Origin: Streptomyces cylindrosporus
GTDB taxonomy: Bacteria; Actinomycetota; Actinomycetes; Streptomycetales; Streptomycetaceae
Assembly: GCF_022698165.1 (NCBI RefSeq)
Contig: NZ_JALDAY010000008.1
Span: forward strand, 186,001 to 250,000
Reading direction: 5' to 3'
DNA length: 64,000 nucleotides
Shown: one piece after another, positions 25,270-33,783 of the stretch
Numbering within the stretch: position 1 is the stretch's first letter
Layout of the letters: each line of letters starts with the position of its first letter
The notes under the pieces: model-generated
What the model was told of the DNA's origin: nothing
Databases searched by the model: none
Seen by the model: the letters and a program-made list of their open reading frames with translations, nothing else
Program-made: the position numbers and the translations under genes

Positions 25270-25688
25270 CGCAGTCCTCCTCATGACCACCGGCTTCCAA
25301 TACTGCTCACCTTATGAGGATTCGGCGCCGCTGCGTACAGGTGAGCGCGGACCGGGTTCGCCGGGAGGGCCGACCTCATCCGTCACACCAACATCAGGCG
25401 CATCACCGTACGAACGCAGACGAATCGGGGGGCGCGGCTACATATATCTATGCGCCGGTGGCTCACGCCCTGGCGCGCATCACCCGTGCAGGTGAGTTGA
25501 GACCTCTTCGAAACATCCAGCCCTTGGCAGGCTCATACGTGCCGACAAGTCACGTAGTGCCCTTGGATCATTCAACTGACTTTGTTTCAAAGGTAGTTGA
25601 CGGCATATGACCTTGCAGAAACGTGCCTGTCAACGCGTGCATATGCGTCCGCCCTACCCCACCGCATGAGCCCTACTATCGGCTCGCC
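25270..25688. promoter_or_regulatory. divergent intergenic region (aminotransferase / LacI) with inverted repeat
   Basis: These roughly 420 bp hold no gene. The notable element is an imperfect palindrome at 25572-25600: TCAACT, GA, CTTTG, a TTT centre, CAAAG, GT, AGTTGA, differing only in the GA/GT pair. It ends 88 bp before the LacI start and may be its own operator. An AT-rich patch (TACATATATCTATG, about 25439-25452) could carry promoter elements. Confidence 0.45.
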
Positions 25689-26801
25689 ATGACAGCAGCA
25701 GGGAAGCACCAGGTGAGCCGCGCGGAAACCTCCCGTCGAGGCAGCCGGCCGGGCCGGGCGGGCATCAGGGATGTGGCCGCCGCCGCCGGAGTCTCCATCA
25801 CGACCGTCTCCGACGCCCTGAACGGCAAGGGCAGGCTCCCGGACGCCACCCGCCGCCATGTCCGCGAGGTCGCCGACCGGCTGGGCTACCGCCCGTCAGC
25901 CGCGGCCCGCACGCTCCGTACCGGCAAGTCGGGCCTCATCGGCCTCACCGTGACGACGTACGGGGATGAACCTTTCACCTTCACCGAGTTCGCGTACTTC
26001 GCCGAGATGGCGCGGGCCGCCACCTCGGCCGCGCTCGCCCGCGGCTACGCGCTGGTGATCCTGCCCGCGACCTCGCGCCACGACGTGTGGTCGAACGTCG
26101 CCCTGGACGGGACCGTGGTGATCGACCCGTCCGACCAGGACCCGGTGGTCAGCGAACTGGTCAGGCAGGGTTTACCGGTGGTCTCCGACGGCCGTCCGGC
26201 CGGCGCCCTGCCGGTCACCGCGTGGGTCGACAACGACCACGAGGCCGCCGTGCTCGGGATCCTCGACCACCTGGCCGACGCCGGCGCCCGCCGCATCGGC
26301 CTGCTGACGGGGACGACGACGGACACGTACACCCATCTGTCGACCACGGCGTACCTGCGCTGGTGCGAGCGCGTCGGCCAGGACCCGGTGTACGAGGCCT
26401 ACCCGGCGCACGACCCGTGCGCGGGCGCCGTCGCCGCCGACCGGCTGCTGGCCCGCCCCGACCGGCCCGACGCCGTCTACGGGCTGTTCGACCCGAACGG
26501 CACCGATCTGCTCGCCGCCGCCCGTCGCTACGGCCTGCGCGTACCGGACGACCTGCTTCTGGTCTGCTGCAGCGAGTCGACCGTGTACGCCAACACCGAG
26601 CCGCCGATCACGACACTCTCACTGAAGCCGCGCCGGATCGGCACGGCCGTCGTACAGCTGCTCATCGACGCGATCGAGGGGGTCGAATCGGACCAACCGG
26701 TCGAGCAGGTGATACCGACGGAGCTGATCGTGCGCACCTCGTCCGAGCGAAGGTCCCCGCGCACGACGGTCAGCCCCCCGCGTTCGCCCGAAGAGGAGTA
26801 G
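25689..26801 (+). CDS. LacI-family transcriptional regulator with TTA codon
   Basis: This is a 370-residue regulator. The LacI helix-turn-helix is at about residues 26-70 (IRDVAAAAGVSITTVSDALN, RPSAAARTLRTG), followed by a periplasmic-binding-type effector domain. The N-terminal 24 residues are basic. Leu162 is encoded by TTA at 26172-26174, so translation should depend on the bldA tRNA and occur mainly late in development. The effector is unknown; it does not adjoin sugar transport genes, which is unusual for a LacI protein. It is monocistronic, with a 200-bp gap to the next gene. Confidence 0.9.
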   Translation: MTAAGKHQVSRAETSRRGSRPGRAGIRDVAAAAGVSITTVSDALNGKGRLPDATRRHVREVADRLGYRPSAAARTLRTGKSGLIGLTVTTYGDEPFTFTEFAYFAEMARAATSAALARGYALVILPATSRHDVWSNVALDGTVVIDPSDQDPVVSELVRQGLPVVSDGRPAGALPVTAWVDNDHEAAVLGILDHLADAGARRIGLLTGTTTDTYTHLSTTAYLRWCERVGQDPVYEAYPAHDPCAGAVAADRLLARPDRPDAVYGLFDPNGTDLLAAARRYGLRVPDDLLLVCCSESTVYANTEPPITTLSLKPRRIGTAVVQLLIDAIEGVESDQPVEQVIPTELIVRTSSERRSPRTTVSPPRSPEEE

Positions 26802-27001
26802 AACAAGCGCTGTCAGCGGCGGCCCAAGCTCTGCCCAATCGGGGCGAAAGCCGCGGTGAACTGGACTCTTGCTCCGATTCACCACCCCTGGGTCATCACA
26901 TGGCGCGATCCGCATTCCTATGATGGGCCCACGACACCGCGGGCCGCTGCGACCAGGCAGTCCGAAGCGGTGCAGATGCGGCGTGATGGTGGAGGGGTCT
27001 G

Positions 27002-28078
27002 ATGACTCAGGGGGCCGGTCAGGGACCCGAGGCGGAGCGGACGGCGACGTTGCCCGACTTCCGGGTGCCCGCGTACGTCCACGAGACCGGTCCGTACGGC
27101 CAGAGCACGCACCCCGGTGACGTCGTGCCGCCGCACGAGGAGACATACCCCGATGGGTACACCCCGACCGAACGCGACCTGCCCGTGATCAACCGCGGTG
27201 ACACGCTCCGGACGGGCGTCGACCCGGCGTCCCTCGCCGCCCCGCAGGACGCGGACGGCGCGGGTCCGCTCTACGTCGTCGGCGATGTGCACGGCTACCT
27301 CGACGAACTGGTGGCCGCCCTGCAGGCCCAGGGCCTCATCGACGCCGCGGGCAACTGGAGCGCGGGCACCGCCCGGCTGTGGTTCCTCGGCGACTTCACC
27401 GACCGCGGCCCGGACGGCATCGGCGTCATCGACCTGGTGATGCGGCTGTCCGCGGAAGCGGCCGCGGCCGGCGGCTACTGCAAGGCGCTCATGGGCAACC
27501 ACGAGCTGCTGCTGCTCGGCGCCAAGCGGTTCGGCGACACCCCCGTCAACTCCGGCGCGGGCACCGCCACCTTCCAGGCGGCCTGGCTGCTCAACGGCGG
27601 CCAGAAGACCGACATGGACCGCCTCCAGGACCACCACCTGCAGTGGATGGCACGCCTGGACGCGGTCGAGGAGGTCGACGGCTATCTGCTCGTCCACTCC
27701 GACACCACCGCCTACCTCGACTACGGCGACTCGATCGAGGCGGTCAACGACACCGTGCGCGAGACGCTTACACGCAACGACGCCGACGAGTGCTGGGACC
27801 TGTTCCGCAAGTTCACCAAGCGGTTCTCCTTCCGCGACGAGGGCGGTGCAGACGCCGTACGCTCCCTGCTGGATACGTACGGCGGCACCCGCATCGTTCA
27901 CGGGCACAGCCCGATTCCCTATCTGCTGGGCGAGGTCGGCTCCGAGGACGGCGAGGACAACTCCGGTCCGGTGGTCGAGGGACCGCACATCTACGCGGAA
28001 GGCCTGGCCATCGCGATGGACGGCGGAGTGACCATGGCCGGAAAGCTGCTGGTGCAGGAACTTCCCCTGGATATCTGA
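27002..28078 (+). CDS. metallophosphoesterase (PPP-like)
   Basis: This is a 358-residue calcineurin-like phosphoesterase. The metal and catalytic motifs are in order: GDVHGYLDEL (about residue 98), GDFTDRGPDG (about 133), GNHELLLLG (about 165) and HGHSP (about 300). The first 90 residues are a polar, proline-rich extension without a signal peptide. The PPP-type motifs suggest protein Ser/Thr phosphatase or diadenosine-tetraphosphatase-like activity; the substrate is unknown. The ATG at 27002 has GGAGG ending about 6 bases upstream. It is followed 200 bp on by a membrane protein gene. Confidence 0.88.
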   Translation: MTQGAGQGPEAERTATLPDFRVPAYVHETGPYGQSTHPGDVVPPHEETYPDGYTPTERDLPVINRGDTLRTGVDPASLAAPQDADGAGPLYVVGDVHGYLDELVAALQAQGLIDAAGNWSAGTARLWFLGDFTDRGPDGIGVIDLVMRLSAEAAAAGGYCKALMGNHELLLLGAKRFGDTPVNSGAGTATFQAAWLLNGGQKTDMDRLQDHHLQWMARLDAVEEVDGYLLVHSDTTAYLDYGDSIEAVNDTVRETLTRNDADECWDLFRKFTKRFSFRDEGGADAVRSLLDTYGGTRIVHGHSPIPYLLGEVGSEDGEDNSGPVVEGPHIYAEGLAIAMDGGVTMAGKLLVQELPLDI

Positions 28079-28277
28079 ACGTTCACAGGGAAGGCGTCAC
28101 CTCTCGGAGGAATGACGACAAACGGCGCAGGCCAGGGCCCAATTTCCGGAAACCCCCTGTCACCGCGTGCCGTACCCGCTCTACCATCGGCTTATCCGTA
28201 GCAGGCTCCCCTCCGTTTCTGCCCGACGGCTCGTTGGCATGCGAGCCCCAAGCCCTACGGAGCATCGGGGGATGCAC

Positions 28278-29135
28278 ATGAACAGCGTTCCGCAGCACCT
28301 GCTGAGCGAGGACCGCCAGGAGTACGAGCGGGTCCTCGATGAGGCGCTGCGCTCCGCACCACACCGCCCGGAACTGGCCGCTGTCGGACAGCGGCTGAAT
28401 CCCGAACAGCTGCGCACCATGGCGCTGAACGCCACCGCACTCATCACGGCGGCCGCGGCGACCGAGTACCAGCACTACGTGAAGGTTCGCGAGGAACTGC
28501 GCCGCCCGGCGCCGTCCACCCCGGCGACCGCCCGCGAAACCGGCTCCGAGGAGCCGGCCACGGGCGTGATGGGGCTCGCCACCACCCTCGGCGAGGCGGC
28601 CGAGCCGGCCGGCGCGGGCGCCGTCGCCGTCGCCGCCGTCCTCACCCCCGTCCTCGCCGGAACGGCCGCGGCGATCTTCCTGCTCGTCGGCTACATCCTC
28701 AGGTCGCTCGCTCCCAAACAGGCGTTCGGTAAAACCATGCTCACCGCGGGCTGGGTGTTCGGCGCCATGACGGCGATCGCGATCCTGGTCGCCGCGGTGG
28801 GGCTGCTGCTCACCGCCCTGCGCAACCGGCCCTCCCCGGAGTCGGGCCCGTACGGCGAACTGAGCGAGGAGGTGACCCGGGCCAGGGACGCCTGGCGCGA
28901 GGCGCTTCTGGAGCGCGGCATCCTGCCCTTCCTGCGGGAGGCGCTCTCCGACCCCGGCTCCGCCGCCCTGCACCGCACGGCACCGGCGGCGCCGAGCCGT
29001 ATCCCGCACCTCGGCTACGACCGGCCGGGCTTCAGCAGCCCGGAGGACGGCCCGGCCGCCGGTCCGCGCCCGAGTTTCTCCAGCCCGGACTACACCAGCC
29101 CGGACTTCGGAGGCCCGGACCACCAGCTGGAGTGA
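28278..29135 (+). CDS. hypothetical membrane protein
   Basis: This is a 285-residue protein without a recognised enzyme domain. An N-terminal soluble helical region (about 1-90, LLSEDRQEYERVLDEALRS) precedes two hydrophobic segments (about 105-140 and 155-180), then a helical section and a C-terminal tail with repeated SSP/TSPD/SPDF motifs ending GGPDHQLE. The start is uncertain: ATG at 28272 or 28278; the latter has better spacing from GGGGG at 28266. The architecture suggests a cytoplasmic-facing membrane scaffold, but no function can be assigned. Confidence 0.65.
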   Translation: MNSVPQHLLSEDRQEYERVLDEALRSAPHRPELAAVGQRLNPEQLRTMALNATALITAAAATEYQHYVKVREELRRPAPSTPATARETGSEEPATGVMGLATTLGEAAEPAGAGAVAVAAVLTPVLAGTAAAIFLLVGYILRSLAPKQAFGKTMLTAGWVFGAMTAIAILVAAVGLLLTALRNRPSPESGPYGELSEEVTRARDAWREALLERGILPFLREALSDPGSAALHRTAPAAPSRIPHLGYDRPGFSSPEDGPAAGPRPSFSSPDYTSPDFGGPDHQLE

Positions 29136-29234
29136 CCGACGGCTTGTGCCTTCCGCCTACGCGTCGGCGGGGGAGCGCAAGCCGAGTACCGGGCAAATCC
29201 GCCGGACGTCCGCGCACACCGCCCCGGCCCGCAT

Positions 29235-29987
29235 TCAGGCCGCCGGCAGTGTGTCGGCGACGTCCGCGGTCGCCCGTACGAATTCCCGTACGCGTTCTGT
29301 GGTGTTGCCCTCCAGCCAGACGGGTCCCCGTTCGAAGAACGGCGCGTCGTGGAGCGGCACATGGGCGACGTCCGGCCTCGGGTAGTAACGCCGGGCGTGT
29401 TCGCCGACCGGGAGCACACCCTCGCCCATCGCGACGAGCGTGAGCATCTCGGAGAACGACCCTCCGGCCGGCCCCTTCGGCACCGGGCGGCCCGAGGGTG
29501 TGCGGTCCGGGGTGCGGTCGCGCTTGAAGCCGACCGAGGTCGCCTCCGGATACTGCACGACGGGGTGCTCCGCGAGCACCTCCAGCGACACCGCCTCCTC
29601 GCCGGCCGGCGGATGCCCGGCGGCCACGGCGAGCACCCGACGCTCCCTCAGCAGTACGGGACCCCGCGCCATGCCGTCGAAGGGGTACGAGGCGATGAGC
29701 ACGTCGACCGAGCCGTCGAGCAGGCTCGCGCGGGAGTCGGACAGCTGAGCCTCCCGTACCTCGACCTTGCAGTCGGGGTGCCGCTCGCCGAACAGAGCGA
29801 CCGCCTTGAGGAGTGCGGGGGCGGTGCCCTCGCCGAGGAAGGCGACCCGCAGCTCACCCGTCACCCCGCGACTGGCCTCGGCGGCCCTGCGCAGCGCCTC
29901 CTCGATCCCGGCGACGAGGGGAGCGAGGTCGTCGGCCAACTGCCGCCCGATCGCGGTGAGCCGGACGCCCTCCCGGAGGAATCCCCA
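29235..29987 (-). pseudogene. LysR-family regulator remnant lacking its DNA-binding domain
   Basis: The product reads as the linker and effector-binding domain of a LysR regulator: FLREGVRLTAIGRQLADDL is the usual linker entry, then GELRVAFLGEGTAPALL and SVDVLIASYPFDG. The roughly 60-residue N-terminal helix-turn-helix is missing; upstream of about 29987 the frame runs into unrelated sequence read by the VOC remnant on the other strand. An ATG at 29939 could still start a 234-residue effector-only protein. Codon bias remains normal, suggesting recent loss or continued expression of the fragment. Confidence 0.65.
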
Positions 29988-29997
29988 TGCCGGCTCC

Positions 29998-30230
29998 CTG
30001 GACCACTACGTCGGCCAGCGGGCCTGGAGCCGGTACGCGTCGCCGAATGGCGGGCCGGGAAGGTGCCGTTCCCCTCGGTGCGGATCACCCCGGAAACCAT
30101 CGTGGACCTGATGGCCCGTCCTCGCGGCGAGTCCAACGTCGACCACATCTGCCTGACCGTGGACCCCCTGGACCGGGACGAGTTCACCGCCTCGGCCGAC
30201 TTCACGGTTCTCGAAGGCACGACAGCCTGA
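29998..30230 (+). pseudogene. VOC (glyoxalase/dioxygenase-fold) gene remnant
   Basis: Bases 30021-30230 encode GLEPVRVAEWRAGKVPFPSV followed by RITPETIVDLM and NVDHICLTVDPLDRDEF, a recognisable stretch of a small VOC-fold protein. The normal first 25-30 residues are absent: only LDHYV (29998-30012) appears, in another frame, and the C-terminal third is lost after FTVLEG to an early stop. There is no start codon in the proper frame. It is arranged head to head with the truncated LysR gene, so one deletion over the shared promoter could have damaged both. Confidence 0.55.
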
Positions 30231-30243
30231 CCGCGGCCCGCGG

Positions 30244-30654
30244 TCACGCCTCCGAAGTCGCCGCCGCCGTGCGCTCGTCGAAGTCCTTGCGCGCGGCCTG
30301 GATGGCCACGATGTTCGCCTGCGACCAGTCGGTGATGCTCTGCAGCAGGCCACCGACCTCCCGGCCCAGCTCGGTCAGCCGGTACTCCACGCGGGGTGGG
30401 ACCGTCGGATAGACCTGACGGGTCAGCAGTCCTTCGCGCTCCAGCGCGCGCAGCGTCTGCGTCAGGACCTTGGACGTCACGCCGTCCAGCCGCCGGCGCA
30501 GTTCGGCGAAGCGCATCGGGCGGCCGTCCTCCAGGGCGACCAGCACCAGCATGGTCCACTTGCTCGCGATGAGTTCCAGCACGGCACGCGTCGGACAGTC
30601 CCGCAGGAAGACGTCCACGCCGCCGTGTTCTCTCAGGTCGAAGCCGGTATCCAT
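30244..30654 (-). CDS. HxlR-family transcriptional regulator
   Basis: This is a 136-residue winged-helix protein of the HxlR type. It has the Cys of DCPTRAVLELIASKWTMLVL near residue 20, MRFAELRRRLDGVTSKVLTQTLRALEREGLLTR as the recognition helix region (split by normal spacing), and VEYRLTELGRE. HxlR proteins such as YodB, QorR and HypR often sense quinones or electrophiles through this Cys. It is divergent from a quinone-reductase-like gene starting 94 bp away, the classic regulator-target pair. The ATG at 30654 gives the standard N-terminus. Confidence 0.9.
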   Translation of the reverse strand: MDTGFDLREHGGVDVFLRDCPTRAVLELIASKWTMLVLVALEDGRPMRFAELRRRLDGVTSKVLTQTLRALEREGLLTRQVYPTVPPRVEYRLTELGREVGGLLQSITDWSQANIVAIQAARKDFDERTAAATSEA

Positions 30655-30748
30655 GAGGAACCTCGATATCAGAAAAGTGCCTTCTTCCGTGGGGTGATCG
30701 CTCGGGCCGACGATGGGACGCATCGCGCCCGACCGATGGGGAGTCCTG

Positions 30749-31687
30749 ATGTCCACCCGTATGCACGCCGTCGTCCAGACCTCCTTCGGCGGTCCCGAGG
30801 TGCTCGCCTACACCGAGACCGACGTACCCGAACCCGGGCCCGGTGAGGTCCTGTTGCGGGTCGCCGGAGCCGGGGTCAACCCTGGCGACGCGGTGCTCCG
30901 GGCCGGCCGCGTGCCGGAGCTGGTGACCCTGCCGTGGACGCCGGGCAACGACGTGTCCGGAGTCGTCGAGCGGGTCGGCGAGGGCGTGACGCGGTTCGTG
31001 CCGGGGGACCAGGTGTACGGCATGCTCGCCGTCAGCCGCCGTGGTGCGTACGCCGAGTTCACCGCCGTATCCGCCGACGCGCTGGCGTTCGCGCCCAAGA
31101 ACCTCGACCTGGCGCACGCCGGGGCCGTACCGCTGGTCGCGGTCACCGCCTGGCAGGCGCTGGCCGTACTGGCACGGGTCCGGCCGGGCGACCGGGTCCT
31201 GATCCACGCGGCGGCGGGCGGCGTGGGCCATGTCGCCGTGCAGCTGGCCAAGGAGCTGGGCGCGCACGTCATCGGCACCGCACGCGCCGCCAACCACGAC
31301 CGCCTGCGCAAACTGGGCGCCGACGAACTGATCGACCACACCGTCACCGACTTCGAGACCGCCGTGGCCCCGGTGGACGTGGTCCTCGACTTGGTCGGCG
31401 GCTCCTACGGCCCGCGTTCCCTGGACGTGCTGCGGCCGGGCGGCCTTCTCATCGGCGCTTCGATCGACCCCGGAACGGACGAGGAACAGGCCGCCGCCCG
31501 TGGGCTGCGCTACACCTGGGTCACCGCCGAGCCCTCCAGTGACCTGCTGCAACAGGTCACCGGACGCATCGAGACCGGCCGGCTGCGGGTCCACGTCCAG
31601 CGGACCTACCGCCTGGCCGAGGCCGCCGAGGCCCACCGCGCCATCGAGGCCCGGCGCACCACCGGCAAGATCGTCCTGGTCCCCTGA
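30749..31687 (+). CDS. NADPH:quinone reductase-like zinc-independent oxidoreductase
   Basis: This is a 312-residue MDR-superfamily protein of the quinone oxidoreductase type. It has an N-terminal GroES-like domain (GPGEVLLRVAGAGVNPGD), the nucleotide-binding motif AAAGGVGHVAVQLAKELGA (about residues 150-168), and no structural-zinc cysteines. It probably reduces quinones or alpha,beta-unsaturated carbonyls with NADPH. The divergent HxlR gene is its likely regulator, making this an electrophile-response module. The ATG at 30749 follows GGGGAG by 6 bases. Confidence 0.9.
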   Translation: MSTRMHAVVQTSFGGPEVLAYTETDVPEPGPGEVLLRVAGAGVNPGDAVLRAGRVPELVTLPWTPGNDVSGVVERVGEGVTRFVPGDQVYGMLAVSRRGAYAEFTAVSADALAFAPKNLDLAHAGAVPLVAVTAWQALAVLARVRPGDRVLIHAAAGGVGHVAVQLAKELGAHVIGTARAANHDRLRKLGADELIDHTVTDFETAVAPVDVVLDLVGGSYGPRSLDVLRPGGLLIGASIDPGTDEEQAAARGLRYTWVTAEPSSDLLQQVTGRIETGRLRVHVQRTYRLAEAAEAHRAIEARRTTGKIVLVP

Positions 31688-31730
31688 CCATCCCGCCGGC
31701 GGTGACCGCTCGGGCCCCGCTGTCCGGACC

Positions 31731-33530
31731 TCAGTCCGCGATCGGCAGATACACCCGGTTCCCGCTCGCCGCGAACTCCTTCGACTTCAGCGCCATGCCC
31801 TCCTCGATCTCCGCCCGACTGCCGCCGTGTTCGCGGCGGATGTCCTGGGAGATCTTCATCGAGCAGAACTTCGGCCCGCACATCGAGCAGAAGTGGGCGG
31901 TCTTGGCGGGCTCCGCCGGCAGCGTCTCGTCGTGGAACTCCCGTGCCGTGTCCGGGTCGAGGGCCAGGTTGAACTGGTCCTCCCACCGGAACTCGAAGCG
32001 GGCGTCGGACAGGGCGTCGTCCCAGTCCTGCGCCCCGGGGTGGCCCTTGGCGAGGTCGGCCGCGTGGGCGGCGATCTTGTAGGTGATGACGCCGGTCTTG
32101 ACGTCGTCCCGGTTGGGCAGGCCCAGGTGCTCCTTGGGCGTGACGTAGCAGAGCATCGCCGTGCCCCACCAGGCGATCATCGCGGCCCCGATGCCGGAGG
32201 TGATGTGGTCGTACGCCGGTGCGACGTCCGTCGTCAGCGGGCCGAGCGTATAGAACGGAGCTTCATCACAGATCTCCTGCTGAAGGTCGATGTTCTCCTT
32301 GATCTTGTGCATCGGGACGTGTCCCGGGCCCTCGATCATGGTCTGTACGTTGAAACGCTTGGCGATCGTGTTGAGTTCCCCGAGCGTGCGCAACTCCGCG
32401 AACTGCGCCTCGTCGTTGGCGTCGGCGATCGAGCCGGGCCGGAGGCCGTCGCCCAGCGAGTACGTGACGTCGTAGGCGGCGAGGATCTCGCACAGCTCCT
32501 CGAAGTTCTCGTACAGGAAGGACTCCTTGTGGTGCGCGAGGCACCACGCGGCCATGATCGAGCCGCCGCGCGAGACGATGCCGGTCTTGCGGTTCGCGGT
32601 GAGCGGGACGTACGGCAGTCGCACGCCCGCGTGGACGGTCATGTAGTCCACGCCCTGCTCGGCCTGCTCGATGACCGTGTCCTTGTAGATCTCCCAGGTC
32701 AGCTCCTCGGCGCGGCCGTCGACCTTCTCCAGGGCCTGGTAGAGCGGGACCGTGCCGATGGGGACGGGGGAGTTGCGCAGCACCCACTCGCGGGTGGTGT
32801 GGATGTTGCGCCCGGTGGACAGGTCCATGACCGTGTCGGCGCCCCAGCGGGTCGCCCAGGTCATCTTCTCGACCTCCTCCTCGATGGAGGAGGTGACCGC
32901 GGAGTTGCCGATGTTGGCGTTGACCTTCACCAGGAACCGCTTGCCGATGATCATCGGCTCGATCTCCGGGTGATTGACGTTGGCGGGCAGCACCGCGCGA
33001 CCGGCCGCGATCTCCTCGCGGACGACCTCGGGGGACACGTTCTCCCGGATGGCCACGTACTCCATCTCGGGCGTGACCTCGCCCCGGCGTGCGTACGCGA
33101 GCTGCGTGACCGCCTTGCCGTCACGGCTGCGGCGCGGTTGCCGCGGGCGCCCCGGGAAGACGGCGTCGAGGTTGCGCAGACCGCCACGCGGCGCGGTGTG
33201 CTTGATCCCGTCGTCCTCGGGGCGGACGGGCCGGCCCGCGTACTCCTCGGTGTCGCCGCGGGCGATGATCCAGTTCTCCCGCAGCGGGGCGAGCCCCCTG
33301 CGGACGTCCGTGTCGATGAGCGGATCGGTGTACGGGCCGGAGGTGTCGTACAGCGTGACCGACTGCCCGTTGGTGAGGTGCACCTGACGGACCGGCACCC
33401 TCAGATCGGGGCGCGAACCCTCGACGTATGCCTTGTGCCAGCCGCTGGACTTCCCGGCCTCCTGGGACTGTTCGCCCTGGGACTGTTCGCCCTGGCTGGA
33501 GGCAGGCGTGCGTGCGTCCTTGATGGTCAT
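31731..33530 (-). CDS. thiC: phosphomethylpyrimidine synthase ThiC
   Basis: This 599-residue radical-SAM enzyme converts aminoimidazole ribotide to HMP phosphate in thiamine synthesis. The C-terminal cluster motif CSMCGPKFCSMK (CX2CX4C) binds the [4Fe-4S] cluster. The core contains MTVHAGVRLPYVPLT and GPGHVPMHKI. The first 30 residues are Ser/Gln-rich with a repeated QGEQS unit and are not part of the conserved fold. Expression should be controlled by the TPP riboswitch just upstream: its 3' end (GTAGGGAGTAGG) contains the ribosome-binding site, so ligand binding could block translation. Confidence 0.97.
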   Translation of the reverse strand: MTIKDARTPASSQGEQSQGEQSQEAGKSSGWHKAYVEGSRPDLRVPVRQVHLTNGQSVTLYDTSGPYTDPLIDTDVRRGLAPLRENWIIARGDTEEYAGRPVRPEDDGIKHTAPRGGLRNLDAVFPGRPRQPRRSRDGKAVTQLAYARRGEVTPEMEYVAIRENVSPEVVREEIAAGRAVLPANVNHPEIEPMIIGKRFLVKVNANIGNSAVTSSIEEEVEKMTWATRWGADTVMDLSTGRNIHTTREWVLRNSPVPIGTVPLYQALEKVDGRAEELTWEIYKDTVIEQAEQGVDYMTVHAGVRLPYVPLTANRKTGIVSRGGSIMAAWCLAHHKESFLYENFEELCEILAAYDVTYSLGDGLRPGSIADANDEAQFAELRTLGELNTIAKRFNVQTMIEGPGHVPMHKIKENIDLQQEICDEAPFYTLGPLTTDVAPAYDHITSGIGAAMIAWWGTAMLCYVTPKEHLGLPNRDDVKTGVITYKIAAHAADLAKGHPGAQDWDDALSDARFEFRWEDQFNLALDPDTAREFHDETLPAEPAKTAHFCSMCGPKFCSMKISQDIRREHGGSRAEIEEGMALKSKEFAASGNRVYLPIAD

Positions 33531-33540
33531 GAGACCTACT

Positions 33541-33706
33541 CCCTACGCCGGCATTACCCGGTAACAGGTTCGGCGGTCGACGCAGCGATTTCCGTCTGTC
33601 GATGCCTCGTGGCGAACATCACTCGATTTCGGTGATGTTCCACGTGAAACATCGCTGGGACGGAGGTCAGCGCCCTCTCAGCCCGGTGCTCCGAGCTCCC
33701 GCGTGT
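33541..33706 (-). promoter_or_regulatory. TPP riboswitch (THI element) of thiC with an inserted parS-like site
   Basis: Read on the reverse strand, the conserved parts appear in order: GGGAGCTCGGAGCACCGGG (P2/P3), CTGAGA at 33681-33676, GAACCTG at 33571-33565, then the pyrophosphate-sensor part GGGTAATGCCGGCGTAGGG ending at 33541. It lies 10 bases before the thiC start. The 104 bases between CTGAGA and GAACCTG form a long variable arm rather than a short loop. It contains a nearly palindromic GATGTTTCACGTGGAACATC (one-mismatch parS) and an overlapping inverted repeat GAACATCAC/GTGATGTTC. Confidence 0.93.
33637..33650. other. parS-like site (one mismatch) inside the TPP riboswitch
   Basis: GTTCCACGTGAAAC differs from parS at one position (C for T at base 4). 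It lies in the variable arm of the thiC riboswitch. Confidence 0.7.
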
Positions 33707-33783
33707 GCAAAGGTGCCTCCACGCTAGCGTCAATTCGGGCGCGGTGAACAGGGGGCCCCTGTCGTTCTTGCGATGATCGGGCG

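Noticed and set aside
28112..28201. 29-codon frame after the phosphoesterase gene with GGAGG just before ATG
   Set aside because: The spacing from GGAGG to ATG is one base, too short for initiation, and the peptide has no features.
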